Shown here piece by piece: positions 63,750 to 64,000 of a stretch of DNA of 64,000 bases. A program made the translations under genes and the position numbers. Every line of letters starts with the position of its first letter. Position 1 is the stretch's first letter. The stretch is taken from NCBI GenBank assembly GCA_030159075.1, contig BROG01000463.1, positions 1 through 64,000 on the forward strand, in the 5' to 3' direction. Under the pieces are notes generated by a model. That model searched no databases. It saw only the letters and a list, made by a program, of their open reading frames with translations, and was not told the origin of the DNA. The stretch comes from Atrina japonica. Lineage: Eukaryota > Mollusca > Bivalvia > Pterioida > Pinnidae.

Positions 63750-64000
63750 GCCCTTAATTTCGGTTCTAAAAATAGATTCACTCTCAGCTCCAAACTGGAC
63801 AAACCTAACTTCTAATTTAAGCATCTGATCTCTTGTGAACTCACGTGACCTCTCGTAACCCCGGCTTTTTGTAACGAAGGCAATCATTGGCTCGTTATCC
63901 AAGATGGCCGCCCCCAAAATCTTCAACTTCCGGTCATAGGCACACCTCCGAACTGAACGATTGGCTCGTTCTCCTTACCGCCATGACAACATGACCGCAC
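63750..64000. repeat. Second copy of the dispersed GC-richer segment, cut by the window edge
   Basis: The reverse complement matches 49050-49258. It contains AAGATGGCCGCC (YY1-like) and ACTTCCGG (ETS-like). The minus-strand ORF 63729-63926 covers it but does not follow a conserved frame in the 49-kb copy, so it is probably not coding. Confidence 0.7.

Overview
The window looks like nuclear DNA of a lophotrochozoan animal, most likely a bivalve mollusc. This is inferred from an AT-rich, gene-poor, repeat-dense sequence with long (TA)n runs, a split nuclear tRNA-Met gene, a U6 snRNA-like gene, degenerate Penelope-like and L1-like retroelements, LTR elements with tRNA primer sites, and a SINE with a body of the kind I associate with bivalve genomes. 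The species cannot be fixed from sequence alone. No prokaryotic or organellar gene set is present.

Layout. 1-5.6 kb: a tandem duplication (unit about 2.72 kb) carrying an intron-containing tRNA-Met, short Penelope-like element (PLE) copies, and a 42-bp minisatellite lying between two oppositely oriented PLE tails. 7-9.2 kb: a hairpin element, an L1-like LINE remnant on the minus strand, and a second array of the same minisatellite. 12.3-13.7 kb: a second PLE family split by an insertion that carries a hammerhead-like motif, then a U6-like gene with a well-placed TATA box. 15-18 kb: a degenerate 485-bp composite satellite in two opposed halves, split by a SINE with clear target-site duplications. 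20.6-22.4 kb: minisatellites that create long artefactual ORFs. 23.3-23.5 kb: a PLE tail followed by a second hammerhead-like motif. 27.6-28.7 kb: a broken PLE reverse transcriptase and a tRNA-like relic.

The best host protein-coding candidate is the 328-codon ORF at 30388-31374, followed by a poly(A) signal; I do not recognise its family. 33.3-40.2 kb holds more PLE copies, several bordered by (TA)n, and 40.3 kb a 66-bp tandem repeat. 44.6-46.6 kb has foldback repeats and another PLE copy. 47.6-50.6 kb has a long 42-bp-class minisatellite, a dispersed GC-richer segment with CTCF-like, CRE-like and YY1-like sites, and a minus-strand LTR element with a short gag-like ORF. 54.4 kb has a second SINE, and 57.3-58.5 kb a second LTR element (LTR, primer site, intron-like signals in the LTR) followed by a tRNA-shaped relic. 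62.6-63.6 kb has local duplications, and the window ends in another copy of the GC-richer segment.

There is no operon-like organisation. Most long ORFs here are repeats, microsatellites or chance. The strongest leads are the hammerhead-like motifs linked to PLE tails, a non-autonomous PLE of about 720-730 bp with a fixed 5' end, the split tRNA-Met in a tandem unit, and the U6-like gene. All homology calls come from reading motifs by eye; none was tested by database search.
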